This document shows positions 25,057 to 33,322 of a stretch of DNA of 36,272 bases, in pieces (the stretch's first letter is position 1; every line of letters begins with the position of its first letter). Source of the stretch: an uncultured Bacillota bacterium (GTDB lineage Bacteria > Bacillota_I > Bacilli_A > RFN20 > CAG-631); NCBI GenBank assembly GCA_902491575.1, contig CABUID010000019.1, positions 1 to 36,272 of the forward strand, written 5' to 3'. A program made the translations under genes and the position numbers. The notes under the pieces were generated by a model. The model saw only the letters and a program-made list of their open reading frames with translations, did no database searches and was not told where the DNA came from.

Positions 25057-26679
25057 ATGACAACAAAAATAGGAACAATTATAAAAAACTTAAGATTGGC
25101 TAACAATGAAAGCCAAAACGATTTGGCAAATGCTTTAAATATTTCTTTTCAATCGGTAAGCAAGTGGGAAAATGGTTTATCTTATCCCGATATTCTGATT
25201 TTAAAAGAAATTGCCAATCACTATCAAGTAAGTATTGATTTTTTACTTGGAAATGAAAAAATGAAAGAAAATAGTAAAGAATATACATACGCCATAACCA
25301 AAAATCAAGAATCTTCTTTTTCCGTTTTTACAGATACAAATGAAAATCCAAATATTTCTATTTTAGATGCTTCTCGCCATCGTGGTCCAAGTAAAATCAA
25401 ATATCGTGCAAGCGATGATGAGAAGAAAACGATTTTGGCCATCAATCAAGAAGGCAAATTGATTTATGCCGGAAAAAAACTAGGTTATGGTTATGCTACA
25501 CCAAGTGATGATACTTATCATGATGGAAGTTCAAGTCTATCTAATTGCGAATGTTTTCTTATAGAGAAAAATTTTGTGTTTTATAAAAATCGATTGGATA
25601 AACAAGCTTTAAAGTATTATCCAAAAACAAATCATTTCTTTGAAACTTCTTTTAATGAAGAATCATCATTTAGTGTTTTTACTGATTTTGTCATTAATGA
25701 AACTATCGCTCCTGTTGCTTTAACAAACAAAAACTATCATAGGAGTATTGCAAATGAAAGTTACCGTGCATCCAATAACAAAGAAGATATTATTATCGCT
25801 ATTAATGAAGAAGGTCAAATTATTTATATGAGTAATTATAGTGGATTTAGTTACGGAAGTCCTTGTGATTGTTTTTATACAAACAAATTTATTGATGGCA
25901 TAAATGTAGAATGTTTTCTTTTAAAAAGTGATTATTTAACTTTTGCTGAAACTCCTTTTAGAAAAACGAATTATTTATCTTACGAGTTTGTCATTCCAAA
26001 AAATGGTTTAATCATTGTTGGCAACATGCAAAATCAATCTTTTTGTCAATTTATGAAAATTTTACTATCTCAGCATTTTTCTTATGCGAAAGTAAATAAT
26101 CCAAATTTTTATAAAACTTTAAAATCAGGTTGTTTAAATGATAAAATTATTAAAATTATAAATAATCAATTGTGTATTGAAACAATACAATATGAAGATT
26201 TACATTTAAATTATGAATTTGTCGTTCCAAAAGGTGGTTTTATCATTCTTGGCAATTTAAATTATTATCCTTTTTACCAATTCTGTAGAAATTTATTTCC
26301 AGATATGAGTGAATCTGAATTCAAAGAAATTGATAGTTATAATAATAATTCTCTTTTTGAATCTTGCGCTTTAAAAGGTCAATTCAATGAATATCATTTT
26401 AGTTTAAAAGAGAATAGATTGAATGTAAAACGTCCTTTAAATGAAGAAGAACTTATTTTATCACAAAGTAACAATCTTGATTTAGATAAACTAACGAATA
26501 TTATGGAAAAAAGAATCTTAAAGAGGCTAAAAAATGATGATTTAACGGATCGTTTGAATGAACTTGAATCGCAAATCGAAGAGCTTGATTCACAAATAGA
26601 CGAACTTGATTCACAAATTGAAGAGCTTGATTCACAAATAGACGAACTTGAATCGCAAATCGATGAATTAAATAATTAA
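25057..26679 (+). CDS. XRE-type regulator with duplicated sensor-like domains and heptad coiled coil
   Basis: A 540-residue protein I do not recognise as a named family. Residues 5-63 are an XRE/Cro helix-turn-helix (SQNDLANALNISFQSVSKWE). Then come two copies of an ~88-residue unit (85-170 and 202-290) that share ESSFSVFTD, YRAS, AIN-EG--IY and ECFL. Two copies of a second unit follow (308-376 and 385-460) that share YEFV-PK-G-II-GN. Residues 500-540 are five near-identical heptads (ELDSQID type), a likely oligomerisation coil. The ATG has GAGGTGATAAGG directly before it, and TATAAT lies at 25032-25037. It is divergent from hrcA and stands alone. Binding partner and target are unknown. Confidence 0.85.
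   Translation: MTTKIGTIIKNLRLANNESQNDLANALNISFQSVSKWENGLSYPDILILKEIANHYQVSIDFLLGNEKMKENSKEYTYAITKNQESSFSVFTDTNENPNISILDASRHRGPSKIKYRASDDEKKTILAINQEGKLIYAGKKLGYGYATPSDDTYHDGSSSLSNCECFLIEKNFVFYKNRLDKQALKYYPKTNHFFETSFNEESSFSVFTDFVINETIAPVALTNKNYHRSIANESYRASNNKEDIIIAINEEGQIIYMSNYSGFSYGSPCDCFYTNKFIDGINVECFLLKSDYLTFAETPFRKTNYLSYEFVIPKNGLIIVGNMQNQSFCQFMKILLSQHFSYAKVNNPNFYKTLKSGCLNDKIIKIINNQLCIETIQYEDLHLNYEFVVPKGGFIILGNLNYYPFYQFCRNLFPDMSESEFKEIDSYNNNSLFESCALKGQFNEYHFSLKENRLNVKRPLNEEELILSQSNNLDLDKLTNIMEKRILKRLKNDDLTDRLNELESQIEELDSQIDELDSQIEELDSQIDELESQIDELNN
26560..26664 (+). repeat. Five tandem 21-bp repeats encoding heptads
   Basis: Five in-frame 21-base units near the 3' end of the regulator gene. 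Units 2 and 4 are identical in DNA. Units 1 and 5 are identical except for the last base, and unit 3 is intermediate, giving an a-b-c-b-a order. Such repeats can gain or lose units. Confidence 0.9.
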
Positions 26680-26683
26680 AAAA

Positions 26684-26718
26684 AAAGGATTTCATGTGAG
26701 CAAAATGAAATCCTTTTT
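26684..26718. terminator. Bidirectional terminator
   Basis: Perfect 12-bp arms AAAGGATTTCAT and ATGAAATCCTTT around nine bases, with T-runs on both strands. It ends the regulator gene on plus and the 49-residue gene on minus. Confidence 0.9.
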
Positions 26719-26722
26719 TAAA

Positions 26723-26872
26723 TTACTTTTTATTTTTCTTTTTAAACAAACGTTTAAACCAATTTTCTTTTTTTTCGTTTTCTTTTTCTTTGCCTTTTAA
26801 AACATCTCGTAATTCTTCTGTGTTAATATACCCAGTTTCATCAGTAGGAACTTTTTTTTCTTCTTCTGCCAC
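26723..26872 (-). CDS. Small basic-tailed protein (49 residues)
   Basis: GTG start with AGGTGA five bases upstream, a TTGCAA/TATTAT promoter 38 bases before it and a shared terminator right after it, so it looks like a real gene. The N-terminal half is acidic (MAEEEKKVPTDETGY), the middle reads INTEELRDVLKGKEKENE and the C-terminus is strongly basic with aromatics (NWFKRLFKKKNKK). The tail could be an amphipathic membrane-binding or nucleic-acid-binding helix. No family is recognised. Confidence 0.75.
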   Translation of the reverse strand: MAEEEKKVPTDETGYINTEELRDVLKGKEKENEKKENWFKRLFKKKNKK

Positions 26873-26909
26873 TATTTTCACCTATCCTCAATTAATTTGT
26901 ACTAAATAA

Positions 26910-26938
26910 ATAATATCATTTAATCCTTTTTTTTGCAA
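26910..26938 (-). promoter_or_regulatory. Promoter of the 49-residue gene
   Basis: TTGCAA (26933-26938), 17-base spacer, TATTAT (26910-26915) on the minus strand. Confidence 0.55.
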
Positions 26939-26965
26939 TAAAGATATGCATATTCCTTGAAAAAA

Positions 26966-27604
26966 TTATTTTATGGCTTCATTCCATGGTAATCGTTTAT
27001 TTTTATCTATTTTTGCCACAACTCTATAAATTGGCATATTTAATGATCGAAATTTTGCTTCATATTCGGTCATAAAATCTCCAGGAATGGTTTGATAATC
27101 ATAAGATAAAAATTCAATATCATAATTTCTTATTTTAAAATTTTGAACTCCCATTTCAAACAAAGTTAAATTATCCGTTTTAAAAATAAGTTTTCCTTGA
27201 TCAATCATTAATTTTTCAAAAATTTCTAAATGTAAAGGATGAACTAGTCTTCTTTTACGATATCCATTTTGAGGCCATGGATCAGAGAAATTTAAATATA
27301 TTTTTTCAATAGAATTTTCTGGAATGATAGTCAATAAATCCATTGCTTTTAAATTCAACAATCTGACATTTTCTAATTTCTCATTTACTACTTTCTTCAT
27401 TGCCATTGCAAATATTGAAGTGTTAATTTCCACACCTATATGTAAAAAAGTAGGATTTGCTTTCGCGTTCGCAACGAGGAAATCACCTTTTCCTATACCA
27501 ATTTCGAGCGTAAGTGGTAAAGAAATCTTTTCTTCTTTGCAATAAATCAAATCATGATGGGCAGCAATAAAATCTTTCGCCCAAGGTTTATTTCTACCAC
27601 GCAT
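26966..27604 (-). CDS. trmB: tRNA (guanine-N7-)-methyltransferase
   Basis: A 212-residue TrmB. The SAM-binding LEIGIGKGDFLVANA lies near 33-47 and the catalytic/tRNA-binding LNFSDPWPQNGYRKRRLVH near 109-127. The C-terminal TEYEAKFRSLNMPIYRV is conserved in the family. It methylates G46 in the variable loop of tRNAs. Its start is three bases after the thrS stop, so it is probably transcribed with thrS behind the T-box. Confidence 0.95.
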   Translation of the reverse strand: MRGRNKPWAKDFIAAHHDLIYCKEEKISLPLTLEIGIGKGDFLVANAKANPTFLHIGVEINTSIFAMAMKKVVNEKLENVRLLNLKAMDLLTIIPENSIEKIYLNFSDPWPQNGYRKRRLVHPLHLEIFEKLMIDQGKLIFKTDNLTLFEMGVQNFKIRNYDIEFLSYDYQTIPGDFMTEYEAKFRSLNMPIYRVVAKIDKNKRLPWNEAIK

Positions 27605-27607
27605 GAT

Positions 27608-29350
27608 TTATCGAGCCTTTGTTTCAATTTCTTTTTGTAACATCGAAATGAAATCTTCTAATGAATAACTTATTTGTTCCTGAGAATTGAATTTACGTAC
27701 TTTAACCGTATGATTATCTCTTTCATTATCTCCTAATACAACTTGATAATTCACTTTTTTAACTTGATTATCACGTATACGATAGCCAAGTTTTTCTTCA
27801 CGATCATCCAATTCAACACGAATATTTGCTTTATTTAATGCTTGAACGACTTCTTTTGCATATTGTAAGTGATATTCATTATTTACTGGTAAAACAGCTA
27901 CCTGGCGTGGTGCTATCCATAAAGGGAAATGGCCTGAGAATTCTTCAATTAACAATCCAATAAAACGTTCTAATGAACCATAAATTGTACGGTGTACCAT
28001 CACAGGTCGAACTTTATTTCCATCAGAGTCAATATAATTAATATCAAATCTTTCTGGAAGTTGGTAATCTAATTGTATAGTTCCCATCTGCCATTCTCTT
28101 CCTAAAGCATCTTGCATTTTTAAATCAATTTTTGGACCATAAAAGGCACCATCACCTGGATTTAATACCCAACCATCTTGCCCAAAATTTTTATTTAATA
28201 CTTCCGTTAGTTTATTTTCTGCATCATTCCATTTTTCAATTTCACCCATATAATCGTCTGGACGCGTTGATAAATAAGGAGTAAATTTTAAACCGAAAAT
28301 ATCATAAAAATAATTAGCCATTTTTAAAATAGAAGTAATTTCATCAAAAATTTGATCTTGACGAATAAAATTATGAGAATCATCTTGATGGAATACACGA
28401 ACTCTTAACAAACCATGTAAACTTGCGGCTCCTTCATTTCGATGAATCGCATCGACATCACAAAATCTTAAAGGTAAATCTTTATAACTTCTAATTTTAT
28501 TTTTATATACTAAAATTGAGTTTGGACAACTCATTGGTTTTAATGCTTGTTCGACTCCATCAACATCTTCCATTACAAACATATCTTCTTTATAATGATC
28601 CCAATGTCCAGAAGTTTTCCATAAAGTAGCCATGTTTAACATAGGTGCAGAAAATTCTTGATAACCATTTGCTAGATGTTCTTTTCGCCAAAAATCAACT
28701 AATGTATTATAAATGAACAATCCATAAGGAAGCATATAAGGCATTCCTGGAGCGGATTCATCAAACATAAATAATTCAAGTTCTTTCCCCAATTTACGAT
28801 GATCTCTTTTTTTAGCTTCTTCAATTAAATACAACTGCTTGTCTAAATCTTCTTGTGTCTTAAAACAAACTCCATATACCCTTTGAAGCATTTTGTTTTT
28901 TGCATCACCTTTCCAATATGCCCCACTTGCCTTTAAAAGTTTAAAAAACTTAATTTCCTTTACACTTTCTACATGAGGACCACGGCATAAGTCAATATAA
29001 TCTCCTTGTTTATACGCGCTAATAATGACATCATCAGGTAAATTTTCGATTAAATCTAATTTATATTCATCTTCTTTAAACATTTCTAAAGCTTCTTGCT
29101 TGCTTATTTCTATTCGGATAATCTTTTTACCATCTTTAGAAATCTTTTTCATTTCTTTTTCAATTTTTTCAAAATCTTCTTCTTTAATGACCTCTCCATT
29201 TAAATCCATGTCATAATAAAATCCATCATCAATGACAGGTCCTACCCAAAACTTAGCTTGTGGATATAAATGTTTAATCGCTTGAGCCATCAAATGAGCA
29301 CAGCTATGATTCAAAGTGTTTAATTCTAAATTTTCTTTTATATTTATCAT
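27608..29350 (-). CDS. thrS: Threonyl-tRNA synthetase lacking the TGS domain
   Basis: A 580-residue class II synthetase, about 60 residues shorter than usual. It starts directly before the editing (SAD) domain, whose motifs HSCAH (residues 15-19) and CRGPH (near 123) are intact, so misacylated Ser-tRNA should still be cleared. The catalytic core shows SCPNSILVYK, RNEGAASLHGLLRVRVFHQDD and MVHRTIYGSLERFIGLLIEE, including the zinc ligands. The anticodon-binding domain ends the protein. TGS-less ThrRS is known in mycoplasmas. The start has AGGAGG upstream; the preceding bases are the T-box terminator, so no TGS coding sequence is hidden there. Confidence 0.96.
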   Translation of the reverse strand: MINIKENLELNTLNHSCAHLMAQAIKHLYPQAKFWVGPVIDDGFYYDMDLNGEVIKEEDFEKIEKEMKKISKDGKKIIRIEISKQEALEMFKEDEYKLDLIENLPDDVIISAYKQGDYIDLCRGPHVESVKEIKFFKLLKASGAYWKGDAKNKMLQRVYGVCFKTQEDLDKQLYLIEEAKKRDHRKLGKELELFMFDESAPGMPYMLPYGLFIYNTLVDFWRKEHLANGYQEFSAPMLNMATLWKTSGHWDHYKEDMFVMEDVDGVEQALKPMSCPNSILVYKNKIRSYKDLPLRFCDVDAIHRNEGAASLHGLLRVRVFHQDDSHNFIRQDQIFDEITSILKMANYFYDIFGLKFTPYLSTRPDDYMGEIEKWNDAENKLTEVLNKNFGQDGWVLNPGDGAFYGPKIDLKMQDALGREWQMGTIQLDYQLPERFDINYIDSDGNKVRPVMVHRTIYGSLERFIGLLIEEFSGHFPLWIAPRQVAVLPVNNEYHLQYAKEVVQALNKANIRVELDDREEKLGYRIRDNQVKKVNYQVVLGDNERDNHTVKVRKFNSQEQISYSLEDFISMLQKEIETKAR

Positions 29351-29581
29351 GGTTCTTTCCTCCTATAAAAAAAGTCCTTAGAAAACTCTAAGGACGAATT
29401 GTCGCGTTACCACCTTAGTTCATAACAAAAAAGTTATGCACTTTCTTATTCTTTAACGCAGAATATACGCTACTATTAATAGAGCTCATAAAGTAGTAAA
29501 TCTTAAAGTTCATTATAGATTTTTCAGCCTTGAATCTACTCTCTAAAAACTTCATTTAAGATTGTTGTCTTTAATCTTAGC
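29351..29581 (-). promoter_or_regulatory. T-box riboswitch of thrS
   Basis: The T-box sequence AAGGTGGTAACGCG lies at 29403-29416, in a good context to pair with the tRNA-Thr ACCA end. A terminator hairpin with perfect 9-bp arms GTCCTTAGA/TCTAAGGAC (29374-29395) is followed by seven T. The upstream part begins with a 7-bp hairpin (TAAGATT/AATCTTA) and a Stem I-like region with TAGAG/CTCTA and AGTAG/CTACT pairings. Uncharged tRNA-Thr would favour read-through into thrS and trmB. I could not fix the specifier codon with certainty; ACT triplets are present. Confidence 0.9.
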
Positions 29582-29587
29582 AATAAA

Positions 29588-29616
29588 ATTATATAATTCT
29601 TTCGCCATAAAAACAA
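29588..29616 (-). promoter_or_regulatory. Promoter of the thrS leader
   Basis: TTGTTT (29611-29616), 17-base spacer, TATAAT (29588-29593) on the minus strand, about seven bases before the first leader hairpin. Confidence 0.6.
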
Positions 29617-29621
29617 GTCTT

Positions 29622-30092
29622 TTAGTAATTTTTCTCTAAGGATTTTATTTCCACATTTACGGTACGGTCTTGCATCAAATCGATAATGGCATACGTTTTC
29701 CCATAAGAACTTCGAGGATAAGCTAAACTGCCCGGATTTAATAAATAAATCCCTTTGTAGTACTCATAAAAAGGTACATGGGTATGCCCATAAAAAAACG
29801 CATTGCATTGATGTAGATTTGCCCTAGCGACCATATTTTCTTTGGATAAATGCATCTTATGTCCATGTGTCATATAGATTTTTAAATCATCTATGGTTAC
29901 TATTTTTGTTTCCTCTTCTATAAGATAATCATTATTTCCTTTAACACTGATAAAAGGATAAATATTTTGCAAACTTTCTTCACTGTCTCCTAAGTGTAGA
30001 TAAAGATCTGCATGAGGATGGCATAAAAGAATTTCCTTTAATATTTGGTGGTTACCATGTGAATCACTAACTACAATAATTCTTTTATCCAT
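29622..30092 (-). CDS. YfcE/MJ0936-type metallophosphoesterase
   Basis: A 156-residue single-domain phosphodiesterase. Metal-binding motifs are DSH (10-12), HLGDSEE (33-39), KGNNDY (51-56), MTHGHK (74-79) and GHTHVPF (102-108). Homologues hydrolyse phosphodiesters in vitro, with unclear natural substrates. Its start overlaps the stop of the zinc-ribbon gene upstream by one base, so both are made from one message. The thrS promoter lies right behind its end. Confidence 0.92.
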   Translation of the reverse strand: MDKRIIVVSDSHGNHQILKEILLCHPHADLYLHLGDSEESLQNIYPFISVKGNNDYLIEEETKIVTIDDLKIYMTHGHKMHLSKENMVARANLHQCNAFFYGHTHVPFYEYYKGIYLLNPGSLAYPRSSYGKTYAIIDLMQDRTVNVEIKSLEKNY

Positions 30093-30421
30093 TATCTAGC
30101 AATAAAGAATATGATTATTACGACGACAATGACTGCAAATAAAGCATATAAAAAATCATTATTTTTTTTCACACTTTTTACTTCATGTTCTAACTGATCT
30201 ATACGAGCTTGAAGCATTACTTTTTTTAATTCTTTCGTTTCTTCTTCTACAACTTCTTCAATTTCTTTTCCAGAACATTTCCAACAATCTTTCGCTCCAG
30301 CTGATAAAATTTGTCCACATTTCTTGCATCGATAAATGACTTGCACTGGAGCATCATCCTCTGTGGAAACATCTTCGATTAATTCATCATCTGTTAACAT
30401 TTCTTTTTTTTCTTCTTCCAT
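30092..30421 (-). CDS. Tail-anchored zinc-ribbon protein
   Basis: A 109-residue protein. An acidic N-terminus is followed by a zinc ribbon with Cys32, Cys35, Cys46 and Cys49 (CKKCG...CWKCSG), a charged coiled-coil-like helix (55-88) and a single hydrophobic segment (90-107) at the very end. This layout suggests a membrane-anchored adaptor facing the cytoplasm. No function is known to me. AAGGAG lies upstream of the ATG. Confidence 0.8.
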   Translation of the reverse strand: MEEEKKEMLTDDELIEDVSTEDDAPVQVIYRCKKCGQILSAGAKDCWKCSGKEIEEVVEEETKELKKVMLQARIDQLEHEVKSVKKNNDFLYALFAVIVVVIIIFFIAR

Positions 30422-30434
30422 ATTCTATTCTCCT

Positions 30435-31916
30435 TTATATATTCATTATAAAATTATCAAATTCTTCTTGATGGTCATCTTTAAATACTGCACAATCTCT
30501 TAAAACATTTACATAAACTTCTCCAATGCCATCTTCAATAAGTTTATTTACATTCTCTTTATTTATTTTCTTTTTATCAAATCGCTCATTCGCCCAGTCT
30601 AAATGTTTTTCAATTTGATTCCGTTCTTCTTCAGTTATACTTTCATTTAATAAATATTTTTCTAAAATCAGCATTTCTTTTTTTAATCGTGAAGGTAAAA
30701 TAGCTAATCCCATCACTTCAATCAAACCAATATTTTCTTTTTTGATATGCCAATATTTTTCCTGGGGATGAAAGCACCCTAATGGCCGACTCGATGTCGT
30801 AAAATTATTTCTTAAAACTAAATCCATTTCATAGGCATTTTGATTTTTTCTAACAATAGGAGTAATGGTATTATGTATTCCATTTTCATCTTCATCGATG
30901 ATCCATAAGGCTTCATTCCGATAATGTCTCCATTTATATAATACTTTTTTAGCCTCGGTGAGTAAAGAAGATTTTTCATCCGCCACAAGACGAATCACGG
31001 ATAATGGCCATTTTAATTTATAAAATTTTACCTGGTTACTTTCTTTTATAAATACTTTTGTCGCGTTAGCCATTGGAAGTATAGCCTTTCCTCCTTGAAA
31101 GTGTTGATGATTTAAAATCGAACCACCTACTATTGGTAAATCTGCATTACTTCCAATAAAATAATGCGGAAACAAACTAACAAAATCCAATAACTCATCC
31201 ATAGTATTTTCATTAATTCTCATATTAAAGTGCTTTTTATGGAAACAAATTAAGTGTTCTTCATAATAACTATATGGTGAAAATTGAATATAATAAGGCT
31301 CTTGATGTAAGGTAATTGGAATACATCTTAAATTTTCTCTTGCTGGGTAGCCTATACGCCCTGAATAGTTTTCGTTTTCAATACATAGCATGCATTTAGG
31401 ATAATTGGATGGTATAGTCTTCAAAAGCTTTTTAATATCATTCGGATCTTTTTCCGGTTTTGACATGTTAATAGAAATATTCATGGTTCCATATTCGCTT
31501 TTATAATTAAAATGGATATCTTTACTTATTCGATCACAACGTATATAATTTACGTTTTTACATAAATTATAAAAATATTGAGTAGAAATTTCTGAAGAAT
31601 CATTTTCTTGTAAAACTTGATAAAATCTTTTGATGACCTCAGAAGGTTTAGGCGTCATAATACCCATTATTTTTGTATCAAAAAGATCTTTACTTTCGAA
31701 TGTATTATCGATGATTTTTTCTTGAATTGCATACTGAATGAGTTCTTGCAAAATAGTAGGTAATGGTAAATCGATATGTTCATTAGGTTGTTTATAATCA
31801 TTTAAATGAAATAAAGCTAGATAAGCATTAATATAATAATAAGTATCTAAATCATCGATTAAATGATTTCTTTTACCATATAAAATTAAAGAGTCTATCC
31901 ATTGATATATATCCAT
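30435..31916 (-). CDS. galT: UDP-glucose--hexose-1-phosphate uridylyltransferase (class II GalT)
   Basis: A 493-residue protein of the Gram-positive-type GalT family, longer than the ~350-residue enterobacterial class. The conserved NHQHFQGG, near residue 275, resembles the catalytic HxH region. SSRPLGCFHPQEKYWHIKKENIGLIEVMGLAILP near 370-405 is typical. It exchanges UMP between UDP-glucose and galactose-1-phosphate in the Leloir pathway. No galK or galE lies nearby, so it would act with genes elsewhere. Confidence 0.93.
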   Translation of the reverse strand: MDIYQWIDSLILYGKRNHLIDDLDTYYYINAYLALFHLNDYKQPNEHIDLPLPTILQELIQYAIQEKIIDNTFESKDLFDTKIMGIMTPKPSEVIKRFYQVLQENDSSEISTQYFYNLCKNVNYIRCDRISKDIHFNYKSEYGTMNISINMSKPEKDPNDIKKLLKTIPSNYPKCMLCIENENYSGRIGYPARENLRCIPITLHQEPYYIQFSPYSYYEEHLICFHKKHFNMRINENTMDELLDFVSLFPHYFIGSNADLPIVGGSILNHQHFQGGKAILPMANATKVFIKESNQVKFYKLKWPLSVIRLVADEKSSLLTEAKKVLYKWRHYRNEALWIIDEDENGIHNTITPIVRKNQNAYEMDLVLRNNFTTSSRPLGCFHPQEKYWHIKKENIGLIEVMGLAILPSRLKKEMLILEKYLLNESITEEERNQIEKHLDWANERFDKKKINKENVNKLIEDGIGEVYVNVLRDCAVFKDDHQEEFDNFIMNI

Positions 31917-31937
31917 AAAAGCACCTTCTTTATCTTA

Positions 31938-32486
31938 CTAATTCAATCCCTTTATTTGTTTTGCAATAGCAACTGCTACATCATTTCCTTTTAATGTAGA
32001 TACGATTTCTAAGGCAAAATCACAAGTATAATACATTGAACGTGCTGTTATAAAATTTTTTGAATGAACAAGTGGTTTTTCGCTTAATATTCCCTCTTTA
32101 ATGTTTTCATTAAAACCTGGAAAACAAGTATATTCTATATCTTTAAAATAACCATATTTGCCAATTAAATAAGGTGCTGCACAAATCGCACAGACCAATT
32201 TTTGATGATTGCAAAAATCGATGATTACTTTGTTTACTAAAGGATTTTGATCTAATACTTTTAAAACAGCAGGTCCTCCTGGAAGAATCAAAAAATCATA
32301 TTTTTGATAATCGATATCTTTTAAAGAAATTTTAAAGCAAATTTTATTTTTTGAAGCAGTTGTAATATCTAAATTCTTATCCACTGTGGCACAAGTTAAA
32401 GGAATATTAGCTCGATTTAAAATGTCCATTGTAGCGATTCCTTCAACATCTTCAAAGCCATTTGCGAATATCATTAAACCTTTCAT
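31938..32486 (-). CDS. DJ-1/PfpI family protein
   Basis: A 182-residue DJ-1-fold protein. The nucleophile-elbow Cys lies in LVCAICAAPYLIG (near 94-106), with FEDVEG near residue 11 providing the conserved Glu. Homologues act in stress protection or as deglycase/glyoxalase-like enzymes; the activity here is unassigned. GGAGG lies eight bases before the chosen ATG; an ATG five codons upstream has no ribosome site. It is followed by galT after 21 bases. Confidence 0.9.
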   Translation of the reverse strand: MKGLMIFANGFEDVEGIATMDILNRANIPLTCATVDKNLDITTASKNKICFKISLKDIDYQKYDFLILPGGPAVLKVLDQNPLVNKVIIDFCNHQKLVCAICAAPYLIGKYGYFKDIEYTCFPGFNENIKEGILSEKPLVHSKNFITARSMYYTCDFALEIVSTLKGNDVAVAIAKQIKGLN

Positions 32487-32612
32487 ACAAAAGACCTCCA
32501 TTTTTCATTAATCATATCATATTTTTATGTAAATATATACATATTTAATAAAAATTTTTGAATAAACTAGCATTTTTTTACAAGATATTATACAATGAAT
32601 TAGGTGATAAAA

Positions 32613-33311
32613 ATGAAAAACATAATTCATAGAAGTTATACATGCTTACTTTATATTTTCTTTGCTTCTTTCATGTTATTAATCCGAATGGATGCCAATG
32701 AAATGAAAAATTTTTTTTGCATTGGGCTGATTCTTGGCTCTCTCATTTTATCTTTTGTGCCTTTTTTGGTTAACCGATGTAAAAAAATACAAATTCGTCG
32801 GTGGTATCTTGCCTCTTTTTTATGTTTAAATTTTTTTGTCCTTTTACAAGCAATTTATTTATTATTACTAGATAATGTATTTATTAATAATTATCAAAAT
32901 TATGAATTTGAAAATAACTTATGGGTATGGATTTTAAGATTGAGTCAAGCATTTTTCATTACGACTTTCTTATTTACACTCATTTTCACTTTAAAAGATT
33001 TTTTCAAAAAAGATTATGTTTTTCAAAGATTTGATTTGGAAACGATTCAAATGGTGATAAATTTATTGGCTTATATTTTGATTATTTATGTCGTTTTTGA
33101 CTATTCTGGTTATTATATTCGCGAATCGATGAATTCGATTGATTTTAAACCAAATGGGGATTATATTTTATGTTTTGGCAATTATTCACTTGTTTTAAAT
33201 GGGATTGGAATTATTTCATTAGCTTATATTACATCTTATATAACCATTGAATTAATCAAATATTATAATTTTGATAAAAAAGAAGACTCATCTAAAAATG
33301 TTTTTAAATAG
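32613..33311 (+). CDS. Membrane protein of unknown function
   Basis: A 232-residue protein with about six hydrophobic segments (near 10-28, 33-52, 66-88, 105-128, 150-168 and 190-215). No motif is recognised. AGGTGATAAAA precedes the ATG directly. It lies 11 bases before the creatininase-family gene and probably forms a two-gene unit with it. Confidence 0.75.
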   Translation: MKNIIHRSYTCLLYIFFASFMLLIRMDANEMKNFFCIGLILGSLILSFVPFLVNRCKKIQIRRWYLASFLCLNFFVLLQAIYLLLLDNVFINNYQNYEFENNLWVWILRLSQAFFITTFLFTLIFTLKDFFKKDYVFQRFDLETIQMVINLLAYILIIYVVFDYSGYYIRESMNSIDFKPNGDYILCFGNYSLVLNGIGIISLAYITSYITIELIKYYNFDKKEDSSKNVFK

Positions 33312-33322
33312 GAGGATAAAAT

